Shown: positions 33,481 through 46,279, numbered from the stretch's first letter. The stretch is 64,000 bases of DNA from Hyposmocoma kahamanoa (GCF_003589595.1 NW_020653713.1:1153356-1217355); one strand, 5' to 3'. Numbers and translations: made by a program. Notes: generated from the letters alone by a model not told the origin.

Positions 33481-35141
33481 TCGTTAAGCTCAAAAATTTC
33501 GAAACGGCTCATTTGCCCAAAAGTTTTCTAACAATTGTTTACAACAATGCCTCCAAGAACTTCAATGTAATTTTAAAACTCAATAACTTTTCCGCGAAAC
33601 CACCAGAGACTTTAAAGAAATCAACATTCATATAAAAAGCGGTCACACTAAATGAGGCCACAAAGAGCCTTTTAAAATTCCCTAACGCTCGTTTCAACTT
33701 TCCGTCGAGGATTTCTTTCTGCAAAACCATTTATTATTTCATTAGTACCGTTTACTTGCGTTTATTTGGCTATTTGTCTTACTTCTGATGACAGGTCGCG
33801 CGATTTTCAACTCCCCTGCTGCATGTTACACGTAAGTCATTGTGTCCATACACATAGGGTAGGTACCAATTCGACCCCAATGGAGAATGCAGTATCATTT
33901 TTATGTTAAATAAACGAAATCTTGGCCACATTCTCACCTGATGAAGTTAAGCATTTGTCATTGTCCTGATGTACTTCCTTTACTTCTTTTATATCATCAA
34001 TTTATTCTGGATGCCTTGAACCCGGCCCTTTTTATGCTCAAACGTCCGCTTTATGAAAATAGTATTATCGGCTGTGTACTAATACAGCTGAGTGATCTCT
34101 CTATGCACTGGCATAGTCACCTCATGCACGATCAGTGAGTTTAATTTTAAGAAACGATTGCCCTGTGATGTCGGATGTCGGAATTCAATTTCAATCAAAA
34201 GCCCCACGACTCTTCTTGCCTTATACGGTTCAATTATCATTTGGTTTAAAGGTTAAAGCCAAACCGGTGAAATTGGCCAAATTTTAACCACAATTTCTAT
34301 TTTATACATCGTTGTATTAAAGCTTCATTTTAGAAGTTCAATGCTCATACGTGTATTTATAGTAAGATTGTATCGCTCAAAGATAACACTATTCGTTTAC
34401 CGTAAATACTTTCCAACGTTGAAATAGTGAACGAACAGAAGTTTCGCAAGAAGATATCGTTTCATAAATAATCGAAGACGTAACTAAATAGAATTCATTC
34501 GTTATTCGTCCTCTTCTGTAGTTACTCTTGATTCAAACGTTTTTTTTTCAATGCAGCCATTATTGTTAATAAGCGATGTCCGATTATGAATCAATTTCTA
34601 GTCGATCATGCTTTAAGTATTTTCAAATTTATTTTGACATTGTCTCTCTTTAAAGAGAAAGAGCCTTTAGATAAAGGGTTTACCGGATTAGAAATTAATT
34701 ACACGTATATTGTAGAGCCATTGACACTGATAACAAATCCAGGAGTTACACCACAAGGTAGCTAGTAAATCCATCCCTAAATTGTACCAAGGATATTCGC
34801 TCGATCTTGTTCTGTCATCTACACATCATACTTTAGTTACTGTGAGAGCAATCCTTTATCGTGCAAGGATGTGCCTTAAAACACAAGAAAACCAACCTAG
34901 CTACTAACTAACCTACTGGCTTTTTAAATACAGCGCTGACTACATCATAGTACGTAAAGAATTTGAAAAAATAACTGCGCAAATTTATAATCGAACAACG
35001 TTGTTGACTAGCGATTGATGTTTAGAATTCCGTGATTAATGAGATTATTTTCCAAACAAGTTTACGGCTATACGAGAATATTAGTTATGCTTACTCCTTT
35101 TGCTTCTGAGTGATGTCTCTATACTCTAAAAAGCCTGGCAG
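33481..35141. other. Long stretch without a recognised gene
   Basis: No open frame with a known motif. Nothing assigned. Confidence 0.4.
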
Positions 35142-35449
35142 AAAATAATAAATCTCGTAGAAAATATAAAATGTTCGTAAATCCCCGCGATCACGGTTGA
35201 GAGCTAAAAGGTCAGGAAAAACATTACATGGCCTATCTTTCTGTGACAGAGAATGCGGCATCCGAAAACACTAAAGCCTTTTGGAGCTTTATAAGTGCCG
35301 TGACCCTGGGTAATATTTCGGCATCAAACACTGCGGAAATTTGTGAGCTACTACCACAATATTATGGTTCAGTATTGCATAATTATAATGTGCCCGGCAA
35401 CTGCACCAATTACGTGGTATCAAACAAGGAAATTCGCAGTACTAAATAG
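35142..35449 (+). pseudogene. LINE ORF2 linker fragment
   Basis: The frame at 35228-35449 reads ENTKAFWSFISAVTLGNI, SASNTAEICELLPQYYGSVL. The pattern FWSFIS, then a small-residue stretch, then L-xx-YYxSVL, is the linker between endonuclease and polymerase in Jockey-type LINEs. Bases upstream (35142-35227) match the repeat at 4946. It lacks both catalytic domains and is a relic. Confidence 0.65.
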
Positions 35450-35617
35450 GATGCACTATAAGTTTCCGGAACTGGCCACTTACATAAAAAATATTTAAAA
35501 AGTAATTACAACATTTGAATATGGAACTCTTTGGCTGTAGAATACAGTTTGTTTCATCTGACTGTCACTTGTTTTTACATTGTGGCGTCATTTTAGAAAT
35601 TGGTTGTCTACATCACC

Positions 35618-36395
35618 ATGGATTTAACTCGTGAAAATTTTTGTAGTATGATTTTCTACGACTTTAAAAGTATAATTTAACAGCTTAGCTCGGCTTCAAA
35701 CTGCTTTTGGCGATGAAGCACCATGCAAGACGACTATTTATAACTGCAGAATTCAAACGCGGTCGTGGGAATCTCAGTGACGAACAAAAACGTCGATGCT
35801 GTGCGCCGTACGAGTTGTAATCTCAAAACAAAGCAGCAATCGAGCGTATGGATCTTTCGAGGTGAGCCAAAACCAACCAAAGTGGCGCGCGTGCAAAGTG
35901 CCTCTAAGCGGATGATTGCTTCTTTTTTTAACAAAACTGGCCACGTGGCTACTGTTGCTTTGGAGAATCGTTGTACCGTAAATAGTGATTGGTACACGAC
36001 CATTTGTTTGCCGGAAGCTATTGTCATATTCCGTAAACATAAACGTAAACGCTGTAGCATCTAGCACCACGATAATGCCAGGTCTCACACGGCCAGATGA
36101 ATTTTTGAACATTTTGTGAACAACGTTGACCTTATGAGTCATCCCGCGTACAGTCCTGACCTGGCACTTGTGACTTATTTATTTCCAAAAATTAAGAACC
36201 AGTTACGCGGTCAACGATTTTCATCACCTGAAGAGTTTTAAAAGAAGAGAGAGTTAAGAGAGAGAGTTAAGAGAGATTGTCATGGATGAGTGGCGTAAAT
36301 GTTTTCAAAATTGGTTCACTCGTATGAATGGTTACATAATTATCCGCTCAATGTGATTGAAATAAAAACAAATCTGCCAACAGATCAAAGTTCGT
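35618..36395 (+). pseudogene. Decayed transposase of a second mariner lineage
   Basis: The remnant starts at an ATG (35618) with MDLTRENFCSMIFYDFK and continues through stops and frameshifts: FKRGRGNLSDEQ, ETKQQSSVWIF (approximate), MIASFFNKTGHVATVALE, CTVNSDWYTTICLPEA, then HHDNARSHTAR, MSHPAYSPDLA, LFPKIKNQLRGQRFSSPEEF, and finally FQNWFTRMNGY. The blocks HHDNAxxHTA, HPxYSPDLA and LFPKIKxxLRGxRF are recalled from mariner-type transposases of the kind with a GKKMxASFFxxTGHxATxxLE block. This differs clearly from the 30594 element. Several stops and frameshifts, and a deletion after the helix-turn-helix region, show it is long dead. No terminal repeats were found. Confidence 0.82.
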
Positions 36396-36399
36396 TACA

Positions 36400-38167
36400 T
36401 AACGTTGCTCATATAAGAAATCGAAAACCAAGTATTGGACACGTAAGGTCCTTTCAGGAGGTAATTTAGAATTTTATATGAAAATTAATTATGAAGATAA
36501 CAACATAGAATTTGAAAGTCCAAATCGAACTTTACTGAACCAGTCAGTGTAAGCACGATTTATTCCGAAACAAGCTCTGGAATCCTCGTAGAGATATTTC
36601 AGTGTCTGAACTAGACACACGTCCCTCCCATAACAGACACCGTCGACCACATTTCTTTCCTTGCCACTTTGTTGTTGGCCTTCTCCAAGTTTATAAAAGA
36701 GCAATAGACTTTTTGCCTTTTAGTCAAGAATTTTTCGACTATGCTTCGCAATCTTCCATACATCCCATTCCTCTTCTAAATCCCGCTAGCTTGATGATAT
36801 TTACACACTTGCTCATTAAAACGTTTAAGATGAGACTGTACGGTTGAAAGAAAAAAATTATAACTCTCTCAATTGACTTGTTCAATAATTACTCGTATTA
36901 TTATAATAATATTACTATCTCGGTATCTTTATTTGCTGGCGAATCATGTTACACTTACCTTACTATTGTTATCTCGACCACTACGTTTCTTACCGATCTG
37001 ACTTGATTTGATTATTAGAAAAGGGAATCTTTGGATGATATACAGGTAAAATATTAATTCACAAAACTAGTGGGGTAAGTATGAATATAAATCTCTCAAG
37101 ATTATTACATATAACTTAAAATAAACGCCTGGATTAAATGAAAAGCAATGCGCCGACGTAGTCTTGTTGCCACTATATCTTGAGAAGGTGCTCAGTCAGC
37201 CTGAATAGAGGATGATAAGCGCGTAATGTATGTAATTCTTCATACTTTCAACGTAAATAACATGTTATATTTTGATAAAACTATTTTGTAACGTTAATGT
37301 TCTTATAAAATATATACATACTCTTACACATTCGGTACCACAGACATTTATTTTCAAATTCCTTCTTGAAATGGAAGGATAAAGCGAGTAGACTGTCTGA
37401 GATGAGGAGTGGCATCTTTCGTTATGGGGCCGTGACAGATTTATACTGAGCCAGGTACTTTTCACTGACATGGCTTTCAAAACAACCTAGTTTACTTATT
37501 TCTATGTAACTTTGTTCCTTATTTCCTTTTACTATGTTTTATTTTTCAGTCCCTTGATTTGATATTTATTGTCTTTATTAAATAGATACAAGAAAAGGTC
37601 TTGACGAAGTTATTTAAATCAAATAAGGGTAAAAGTTAATATCGTGTCGTATCAGGAAATCAAAGTTAGGGCGTTGAAGAGAAATGTTTAGCAATAATTT
37701 CTTAGATAAGAGCTCAGAAAAATAAATGTTGATTTTAGTAAATAACTTACCACGGAAGGGAACAAAGAATTTATTTACGTAAGTAAAGACATGATCATAG
37801 ATCATAATTATTTTGGCAGGCGGTGTGGTGGGCTTAGTAAATCTTCAACGTAATATGTTTAAGATTACAGGTTTACGGCTACCACCAAGCCTGTGTAAAA
37901 AGACACTATTGTTATATCTCCAAGGGTTTGTCCCTTAATCGTTTTCTCCGACACTAATGAAAATATATTGAGAGGTCAAATTCCTATCCTGAATATTACA
38001 TTACCTACAATCAGCTAAGTATTTGGTACAGCTAGTAGCGCTTGAGTGTGTCTGTGTCTCACATAATTTAACTTACGACTTTGGCTTTCCATTAGAGTTA
38101 CATTAATATATCCTCGAACTCAAGTACAAACTGAAATATATCTTAGAAAATGCAACTAATTTTCCGG
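36400..38167. other. Long stretch without a recognised gene
   Basis: Short frames without known motifs. Tandem AGAGAGTTA-type repeats occur just upstream at about 36238-36275. Confidence 0.4.
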
Positions 38168-38312
38168 AGATCCCATGGTCAACGGCTCTAGCCTGTAAAG
38201 GACTTTTATACGTTGGCTTGTTTGAAAAAACAAGAATGCGCCATTTAGATGCGAACAAATATTTTCATTTCCTATATGTAACAATCGCGAAAACCTAAGA
38301 ACTCGATATCAA
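38168..38312 (+). repeat. Rep-F copy
   Basis: GATCCCATGGTCAACGGCTC, CTGTAAAGGAC, GTTTGAAAAAACAAGAATG and AACAATCGCGAAAACCTAAG occur in the family order. Confidence 0.75.
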
Positions 38313-39137
38313 ATACATCTATCATTCAAAAGTAAACAAATTACACTCGAAATCGTTGCAATGCTTAGAGTCTACTACTGATTACTAGGATAGATTCCCC
38401 TATGAAGAATGAGCAAAAACACTTTAAGGGTTGCTAAATATACATTTGTACATATTTATCATTTACAATGTTTATTTTAAATCGTAGATCGGAACAAACT
38501 ATGCAAATTACACAGGAGTTGTGCAATATAAGTTTTTGCTTCACTATAGATGTTCAAATAACCTTTGAACATTTCATTCAGCAGGCGAATGATCCAGAAA
38601 TAGACTGGAAGAAGGGGCTCATACTCAGCAAGACGAACGGCCGAAAACCAGACTGCAAGAAATTCTTCAACGACACTTTAAGCCGACGAGACACTTAGAC
38701 TTTAGAGACATTTTTTATAACATGTAATTAAAACTCTCCTGCTAGCATCCTCTCACTGTGACCAAGACACCTTTAGCCATCAGTAGATTAGTTCTGTGAG
38801 TCTATGAGACCGGCAGTGGGAATATCCATCCCAGTACACCCTTATTTCCTTAGTCCGTCTGTTGCCCTACGTCTCACGGTGCAGATATCCCGTACTTATC
38901 TATATATTTATTCAGCATACTTACATGGTTAGGACTAGGGCCTGGTAGAGTACTTAGGGTGATAGGCATACACCTAAGAGCTCTAGTTATTCTTGCCATG
39001 TCTTATTAAGTTCATTCCTGTATAGTTTGTCGACGACCACAGACATACAGACCTGCACTAGTCGACAGACTGTACAATAGTTTTAAAACTCGTAAATAGC
39101 AAATTCTGTACATCAACCCGAATCTAAGCGTAGGTAT
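38313..39137. other. No recognised gene
   Basis: A 76-codon frame (38468-38698) has no known motif. Part of 38330-38460 resembles the LINE-T 3' region but was not resolved. Confidence 0.35.
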
Positions 39138-39290
39138 ATATTTCCTCTTAAATTAATTTGTGACTTTGTGAAGACGATTATCAAGATAATCAGTTTATTT
39201 TTATTCCTCGTTTAAGTGAGGTCTATCACTATTTTTCATATAAAATACTAAGTAACTGTTTGAGAATAAATTACATATTCATAAATGTAC
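39138..39290 (-). pseudogene. LINE-T ORF2 fragment
   Basis: The inverse matches the RNKNKLAFLDSRLHKVKK segment of the 19308 copy at DNA level (TTGTGACTTTGTGAAGACGA, CAGTTTATTTTTATTCCTCG, TACATATTCATAAATGTACA). Frames are broken. It lacks both the polymerase core and the 3' end. Confidence 0.7.
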
Positions 39291-39388
39291 AATATTGTCT
39301 CTCCTGACAAACCCCTCTGGTTTCACTCACATTCATGAATATTTTCATTCAACATTCTATTATTGTTCATACTGTGCACTCCAGCCCT

Positions 39389-39653
39389 TTTTTATGACAC
39401 CGAGTGACGGGACAGTGGTAAGCGATACACCTGCCCATAGCAGTTACAGTGCCACTCAAAGTTTGAAATCGCAAAGACCTGAGGGGTACTGCCGCCGCGT
39501 TGTCATCCTGAGACAAGTTGACAAGTCCTATGTGCCTGTAATTTTATCAGCACCGTTATCCTTCAAAACCGCAAAGTAGTAATGGTCACATCACAAAGGT
39601 GGCAATACTTCCTTGGACGAACTTTTTCACAAGAAGCTCTACTGCTACTAAAC
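39389..39653 (-). mobile_element. Rep-A copy, reverse
   Basis: Nearly full length from TTTTTATGACACCGAGTGAC to AGCTCTACTGCTACTAAAC, with the middle CAGTAATG segment shortened. Confidence 0.87.
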
Positions 39654-40274
39654 ATCGTTTACGGACCACGGTATTCTTTATTACATAACATAATTTTAAA
39701 AAGACAATAAAAAACAAAAGACAGGATACTCGGAAAAAATATCGAAATAGAATCTCAAACGCAACTCTGCAGCGAAAACATTCTAATGACGTATCTAATG
39801 ACTCTACACTGCGTATCGGCATGAAGAAAATTAGAGAAGCTTTGTATACTTTAATGTGTAAGTTACGTATATTTTGTGAATACTTAATAGCAACACCTTA
39901 GTAAAAGAAAACGTCGTAATAAAACCGGCATGTCGAAGAAGGTTCACAACCATTGGAAAAGATGTGGAGTCCTCGATCCTCATTGGGTCAATATGGCGGA
40001 CTATACATTAAGTCTATACACATGTTCGCCCCGCGTTGTTGAGTGAAGGCCAATACCACATAAATACTGCCAATACCAACATATAGACAGAGTATTTTCC
40101 GTATCTTGCCATCGCTTGGTGTCGCTTGCCTTTTGGCCGAGTGAAGGCAAGCGCCAGCTTGTATAGGGTTCCTTTGGAGTGTCTTGTCACAACTCGCAGT
40201 CGTTCGCAACGACTCGTTGTTATATTGACTGCAAGTTTTACAACTGCATCCTAAAAAAAATGCATTTTGAATTA
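39654..40274. other. No recognised gene; small hairpin at 40123-40153
   Basis: CGCTTGCCTT (40123-40132) and AAGGCAAGCG (40144-40153) form a perfect 10-bp stem with an 11-base loop, in a GC-moderate patch at about 40030-40220. Significance unknown. Confidence 0.4.
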
Positions 40275-40400
40275 GTATTCGACATAACTGGTCAATGATT
40301 TTACCAACTCAGTCACCAGTGACTATGGTACCTGTAAAGGACCTGCAAAGGGTAAATATACGCGATGGAACTCCGACAAATAGATTCATTTCCAAAGTTT
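40275..40400 (+). repeat. Rep-F copy, diverged
   Basis: GACATAACTGGTCAATGATT, CTCAGTCACCAGTGACTATG, GTACCTGTAAAGGACCTG and ATATACGCGATGG follow the order of the 60845 copy. The AAAAAACAAAT block is lost. Confidence 0.68.
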
Positions 40401-40435
40401 TAAAATATTAATGTAAGTAATAAGTTTCTAGTCAA

Positions 40436-40560
40436 GCCGCGAGAAATATTTGTATGGCCTACATTTATTTATCTCGCAAGATTGGGTATAATTTGCACGC
40501 GCGATACAGGGTTTCCCTAGTGCGGGGATATGAGTTGTGTGCGTTATTATTATTATAATA
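40436..40560 (+). mobile_element. SINE-B copy, 5'-truncated
   Basis: GAGAAATATTTGTATGGCC to TGTGCGTTATTATTATTAT, with an internal deletion after TAATTTGCA. Confidence 0.85.
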
Positions 40561-40792
40561 TTTAACTCTTGTCTAGATTAAATCAGCTTACATTTTTATT
40601 TACCTACAAAACATATCAAATATTGAACAAGAAATACCGGAGAAAATCCAGCACGCCATTGTAAAATTGTTCATCGATCAAAATCATTGAAGTCTCCAGT
40701 AATCTATCAACAAGTTTCGAATTGCTACAATTTTGCTAAGTGCTCCTTGTGGTTTGTTACAGAAATACTATAATGAAAAGTTCTACTACATA

Positions 40793-41628
40793 GTAAGTTG
40801 TCAAAACGGCTTGGCTCTGCAGTGTACGCGATTAAAAAAATAAGGAAACTTTCAGACGTCGATACCGCTAGATTGGTTTACTTCAGCTACTTTCACAGTC
40901 TAATGACATACGGCATTTTGCTTTGGGGTAATGCCGCCGTCAATAGAATCTTTGTCCTGCAGAAACGTGCAGTTAGGGCAATTTACAATCTGGACCCCAA
41001 AGTATCTTTGAGAGATAAGTTTAAGGAAATTAACATTCTTACACTAGCCTCACAGTACATTTATGAAAATGTAATTTATGTTAAAAGGAATAGTAATTTA
41101 TTTATGAAAAATAGTGACAGACATAACATTAATACGAGGAATAGAAATAAACTAGCTTTTCTTGATAAACTTGTCGCCTTCACAAAGTCAAAAAATCATT
41201 TAAGGGATTGCCCCTTAAATATACATATACATATATATAATATAAGTATACGCCTTTATAACAAGATTCCGGTTGATATACAAAATTTGCCTTTCTCGTG
41301 AAAAACTATAAACGGTTTAAAACTATAGTGAAACAAAAACTTTATACTAAAGGTTATTATACAACTTCTGCGTACTTGGATGACAAAAATCCGTGGTAGT
41401 AACCCGTTTAGCTCATGGAGGTAGTCTCGATCTCTGATGTTTCAAATAAAAAAAAAATATTGTAAATGTTATTTACAAAGAGCAACCCCTAGAGTTTCTT
41501 GCTCATTCTTCTCAGGGGAATCTGCCTTACGAATGAGCGGTAGAATTTAACCATTGTGACGATTTCAAGTGTAATAATGCTTACCTATGAAATAAAGATT
41601 ATTTTGAATTTGAATTTGAATTTGAATA
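40793..41628 (+). pseudogene. LINE-T ORF2 C-terminus and full 3' end
   Basis: The longest LINE-T copy. Its frame (to 41301) reads LSKRLGSAVYAIKKIRKLS, YFSYFHSLMTYGILLWGNAA, LQKRAVRAIYNLDPKVSLRD, FKEINILTLASQYIYENVIY and NKIPVDIQNLPFS. YGxxLWG and LQKRAVR are typical of the part of Jockey/CR1-group proteins after the polymerase. A short ATACATATAC-type expansion interrupts it near 41220-41250. After a frame change at about 41300 the end KQKLYTKGYYTTSAYLDDKN resumes, with a stop at 41397-41399. The ~200-bp 3' region ends at AAATAAAGATTATT followed by (TTTGAAT)n at about 41603-41628. The catalytic polymerase is missing. Confidence 0.87.
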
Positions 41629-41663
41629 GTTCCCAACGTACTTTAAGAGGCTTTAGTACCTCC

Positions 41664-42073
41664 TTGATAAATAATAATCTCAGTGCAGAGTACTAAAAAA
41701 ACTGACCTCAAAAGTACGTGGAATTACGTCTATTTGCTAAGTTTTATTTAAATATCCTTAAGTTCGCCACTATACAGGACTTGACACTGGAGATAATAAA
41801 AATCGGTTCCCACTACTCAAAGTATATTGAGAGAAAAACGCCTTAAATTGAAGAAATAGCAAAATCAACCATTAAAATAATTGCTCCTAACTAAAATTTA
41901 GGCGCTATTTACAAAAAATGAATCTTTATGCGTAAACAGCCACCCTTCGAGGTGGACGATTTTCTTCAAAATGAAATGAGACCACTATGGAAGTACCCCC
42001 TTTCCAACAAAAAAAGAATCATGAAAATCGGTTCACAAATACCGGAGTTATCGCGTAACATACATACAACAAC
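41664..42073 (-). mobile_element. Rep-E copy, reverse
   Basis: From AATAATCTCAGTGCAGAGTAC to GGAGTTATCGCGTAACATAC. The 5' end of the family (GGAGGAGGTTCTC) is missing. Confidence 0.82.
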
Positions 42074-42399
42074 AGAAAACTAAACTAGCTTTATTTAAAG
42101 CGCAGTAACAAAAAAGGGAAATGGATTTACGACTCAGTTACTAAGACTAACAACAACAAGAACTTTGAAATCCGTGTACATCAGTACAGAGACGTAATAC
42201 TTCCCACTGCTGGTCACGGGCTCCTCTAAGAAAAGAGTTTAGATAGTAGGTAGAGTATAGATTGCTCGACACGGCCTCAATGCAGGTAGGGAAGTTTTCA
42301 CGGCTTACAAACTTTCTTTGACATGTTTTATCACGATATTTTTCTTCACTTAAATATTACCAATATAACTAACTTAGAAATTCAATTCACAGGCTTAGC
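42074..42399. other. No recognised gene
   Basis: Nothing assigned. Confidence 0.4.
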
Positions 42400-42620
42400 A
42401 GCCAATAGAGCTTCTTGTGACAGAGGTCGTAAATAGAAGTATTGCCACCTTGCCTGTTTCTGCCTCCACTTAGCATTATTGCGTTCCGATTACGGAAGAT
42501 AAGGTTTAATTAGCTGGTTAAATTAGAGGCACATGGGACTTGTCAACTTATGTCTCAGGATTACGGGTGCAGTGGGATTGCCCCTCAGATCTTTGCGATT
42601 TAAAGCTCCGAGTCGCACAA
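42400..42620 (+). mobile_element. Rep-A copy, 3'-truncated
   Basis: CAATAGAGCTTCTTGTGACA to TTTAAAGCTCCGAGTCGCAC. Confidence 0.82.
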
Positions 42621-44046
42621 AAATGCCGTCATCGGGTTTGAATCTTTGACATTTTAATTAAGAACTAACCTTTCTCCCATTGAACTACTTCCGAACTTTA
42701 AGATAAATAGTTACTCCAATTAGCGACGTCTAGAATCTAGTTAAGCAGATAGTACTGTTGCTGCCTCGGTTAGGCAAACATCAATCTTGTTATTTAACTT
42801 AGGTATGGCTTATATGAGTTTAGGTTACCCTGTGATACCAAAACCATTACGGTACAACACTTCATTTGGGGCCCTTATAATTACATTCACCGGCACATGT
42901 AACGGAACAAAAACACAGCGAGATTATTGAATAATACTTATGATTAAATTTAAAAAAAACCAAGTTAGAAATACATTATCTTCATTTTAATATCGATATA
43001 GCACGGTACTGCTCAATCTTCAATAAATAACATAATCGCAATTTAAGAAAAGGGATTTTTTTGGATATTGTCATAAAGCAGACTATAGTTTACCATTGCA
43101 TGTTGTAGTTTACCATTGTTCAAAGCAAATTTTCACGAACAAAAAACTTTTTCCAATAAAGTTTACGAAATTCACAAGAACGCAAAATTGACCTCGAACC
43201 ACTCAACAAACCTGTATTAGCAGGAAATTAAAAAGTATTTTTTTGCATTTCATTTTCATTCAAAATAAAAACGTATATTTAACGTATATTTTTTGTGATA
43301 ATACTCCATTCGTTTCTTGTTGCTATTGATCCGGCACTAGAACCATCGATTTTTTCACCAAACCCTGACCGTCATATTACCATAATTCTACGTTGATATT
43401 AAAAAAAAACATGTTATAATTTTGAGTTAACAAAACTTAATAAATTAATCTAAGTGTATAAAAAATTGCACCTCATAATATTAACAGACCGTACCTTATT
43501 TCATATTAATTTAGCCTTTCTGTTTGTAAGTGTACAAAAAATTATTTAGATAAGAAAGAGTTAAATCGAAACAGATCTCTACGAAACAGACGTGTTTATT
43601 GACATAACCCTTTCACCATGTATCTCTGTAAGCCCAAACTTAATTTGCAGTTCAAAAAGTAAACAGTTCACTACATGGAACTGGTAACGAGGAGACGCGT
43701 CCGCAAGTTATTTTTGTACAACATTGCTTTTGAATTTATTATTAGGAATGAAGTTACTTCTATTTACTATTAAAAAGCTATGAACCTTGCCAGGAAAATG
43801 TGATCCACCAAACTATTTTCTTTGTAAATAATAGACGCACGCTTTGCCACTCACCAGATGTCAAGCGATGATGTGACCTATGGTGGTGCGCGTTTATCTA
43901 AAAAACATTATTATTCACTCTAGTACTAAATTGCTTCAAATTGTTTATTTTCAGGAAACACAGATGGCTATAGTGTATTCAATTCCTTTGCAGGACGCAT
44001 TAGAGTGGGTACACACAACGACTTTAACCACCGAAGCAAACATGAA
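42621..44046. other. Long stretch without a recognised gene
   Basis: AT-rich. A 13-base direct repeat (TAGTTTACCATTG) occurs twice at about 43087-43120. Nothing else assigned. Confidence 0.4.
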
Positions 44047-44130
44047 AGAAACTCGCAATTGCATCGCTTCCCTTGGATTGCATCGATGCAATCGCGCGGT
44101 TATATCGATGCATTTGCGTTTGCATCACTG
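44047..44130 (+). repeat. Foldback repeat, copy 1
   Basis: It contains the perfect 18-base palindrome GATTGCATCGATGCAATC (44076-44093), followed by CGCGCGGTTATATCGATGCA and TTGCGTTTGCATCACTG. The same order is seen at 56068-56140. Confidence 0.65.
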
Positions 44131-44220
44131 CTAAATGTCACCGTGTGTAAGCTCTTAGAAAGGAGGAAGTTTAGCTTCGTGCGAATGTGTGCTATATCAA
44201 CGACATGAGGGTGGAAGTTC

Positions 44221-44345
44221 CGAACTTTCTAATTGACCGAAGGAGGAATGGTGCAAGTGGAACTAAATTAAAAAGTTCCAACGCAATTCTACGAAATGTA
44301 TCCGATAGAAAACTGACGAGCAGGCGACTTTAGGTGAAGTAGGTT
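44221..44345 (-). pseudogene. LINE-J ORF2 fragment
   Basis: The minus strand encodes VACSSVFYRIHF and, after a frame change, LELFNLVPLAPF. It is the same C-terminal block as at 4262-4384. Confidence 0.7.
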
Positions 44346-44676
44346 CGACGCCACAAGGGACTCGTTGCTGGTAAGTCTCTTCGCTTTTCGCTCTGAGTCT
44401 AAGGTGGCTAACTAGTATTGGACAGAGCCATCCGTATTGACCTGATAACTGCATCTTAGAGGAGAATGAGGTTCACGAAAGGAGGCTCTCCGCACGATGT
44501 ACCATTCCATTACCATACCTCGGCAAGCACCTTACGCCGATTGGTAAATCCTATCACCACGATGGCAAGAATTATAGTGTATGCCATTGATGTCATAAGA
44601 CGAGGAGACTTGGAGTGTCTAGGCGACGACAACGAAATATAACAAAGTTGAGAGACAACTTGAGATTTTATTTAAA

Positions 44677-44957
44677 TTTTTATTATACCAAATGAAGGGA
44701 CGAACAAGTCGAAGAAGAACAAGCCTGGTACTAAGCGACACGCCTGTTCATAACAGTTGCAGTGCCACTCAGAGCTTTAAAACGCAAAGTTCACATATCC
44801 AAGTCAAATGTACCTGTAATTTACCCTTCAAAAGCGGAATGGAGTAACGGCCACATTACTGCTTGGCGGCAGGAATAGGTATGGTGCCAGTATTTCTCTG
44901 GACGAACAAAGAGCTCTACTGTACTTAAAAGAAAGAGCTGTACTGTAGTAAAACCCT
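44677..44957 (-). mobile_element. Rep-A copy, reverse
   Basis: From TTTTTATTATACCAAATGAA to AGCTGTACTGTAGTAAAACC. The 5' end (AAAGAGCTCTACTG) is duplicated at about 44917-44955. Confidence 0.85.
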
Positions 44958-46279
44958 TTTACAAACAATCCTTTATTTCAGTACTGAGAATCGTTACCGA
45001 TTTCTGCGTAGTTATAAACAGACATTAAAAAGGAAATGTTCTCGTTTCTTTATAAAAAATGCACCAATTAGAACTCATGAGTAAAGTAATAAACAAGTAT
45101 TATAAACAATAATTTCACGGTATTTTAGATAGTAATTTTATTCATCTATACGAATTATTTTCGCGAAAATGAGTCAGATGGCCCATAAATTTAGATCGCA
45201 ATATGAAACGCGCTCTTATAGTAATCATTGTTTGTATCGGTGAGACTATGATTTTTATGATGTCATCGTATATAATGAACCATTTCATTTCCTTGCGAAC
45301 AAACTCAGTTTCAATTCAGTTTTTCCGTATCTGCTTGAGTGAGTCATAAGTCATAACAGAGCAGTATAATGATGCTCCTGTAGAATAGTTTTATTGTAGA
45401 TTTATGAAATATGTATTCATACATAGTAAATTAATGTAATAACTGATTCTTAGCGCATAATAAATAGTATCGTATACGACCACTAGATGGCATTGTATTG
45501 TATATAATATTGGTGACAAATAGATGGCGCTATTCACAATTGCATAATGTTAAATTGCAATATCAGTTTAATTCGAAGGAAAGGTTTACAACCAAATATG
45601 TTTTATTGTAGATCGTTAAAATAATTATTCACACTTATAATTTTAAGTATTTGAATATAAAGAGTATTCATTTTTACTTAATTTTCTCATCACCCAATCG
45701 GCGACCGTTTCCGCCACATCCCACCCTGCTACTAAAAAGTAGGGTTGAGTGTAGGGACGGGGTGACGGAATCGGCCGGTGCTAAGTCGAGTGGTGTGCAA
45801 GAGTCCGAAAGGCTAGACGAGTAAATTACTTACATAAAGTGATTGTACTACATTGTTGAGGAACATGTGATCAGTTACGGAAAATATAGTAATATTTCTT
45901 ATTAACACTCCATATCACAACTTTATTTAAAATTTCCACAACTACACACTAGTACAGATTTTCATTACATAAAATTTAACCTATGACAGTAAACTAAAAG
46001 CCCACTTTTAAACTTTTATATTTTTTAAATGACATTTGAAAACAAACAATTTCAATCACAAACCTTTGAAACCTGTATGAAATGTTCGCAATAGTGGAGT
46101 GTAGACAATGGGAATAATACAATACGTTGTGCTTTTAGTACTATTAAAAGGTATTATTATAGGGTACCGTGTTTAAAATGACGGTACTAAGATACAAACT
46201 ATCGTTAATAGGAGTTGTTTCACTCATTAGAACTGTTTATTTACGTACCCCGTACGACTGTTGTAGAATGTATTCGATT
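44958..46279. other. No gene; possible LTR end near 45360-45710
   Basis: A GC-rich segment at about 45700-45830 follows AATATAAAGAGTATTC and TCACCCAATCGGCGACCG. The GGCGACCG motif just after a TATA/AATAAA-like region recalls the primer-binding region downstream of some LTR retrotransposon LTRs. No second LTR or coding remnant was seen, so this is only a suggestion. Confidence 0.2.
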
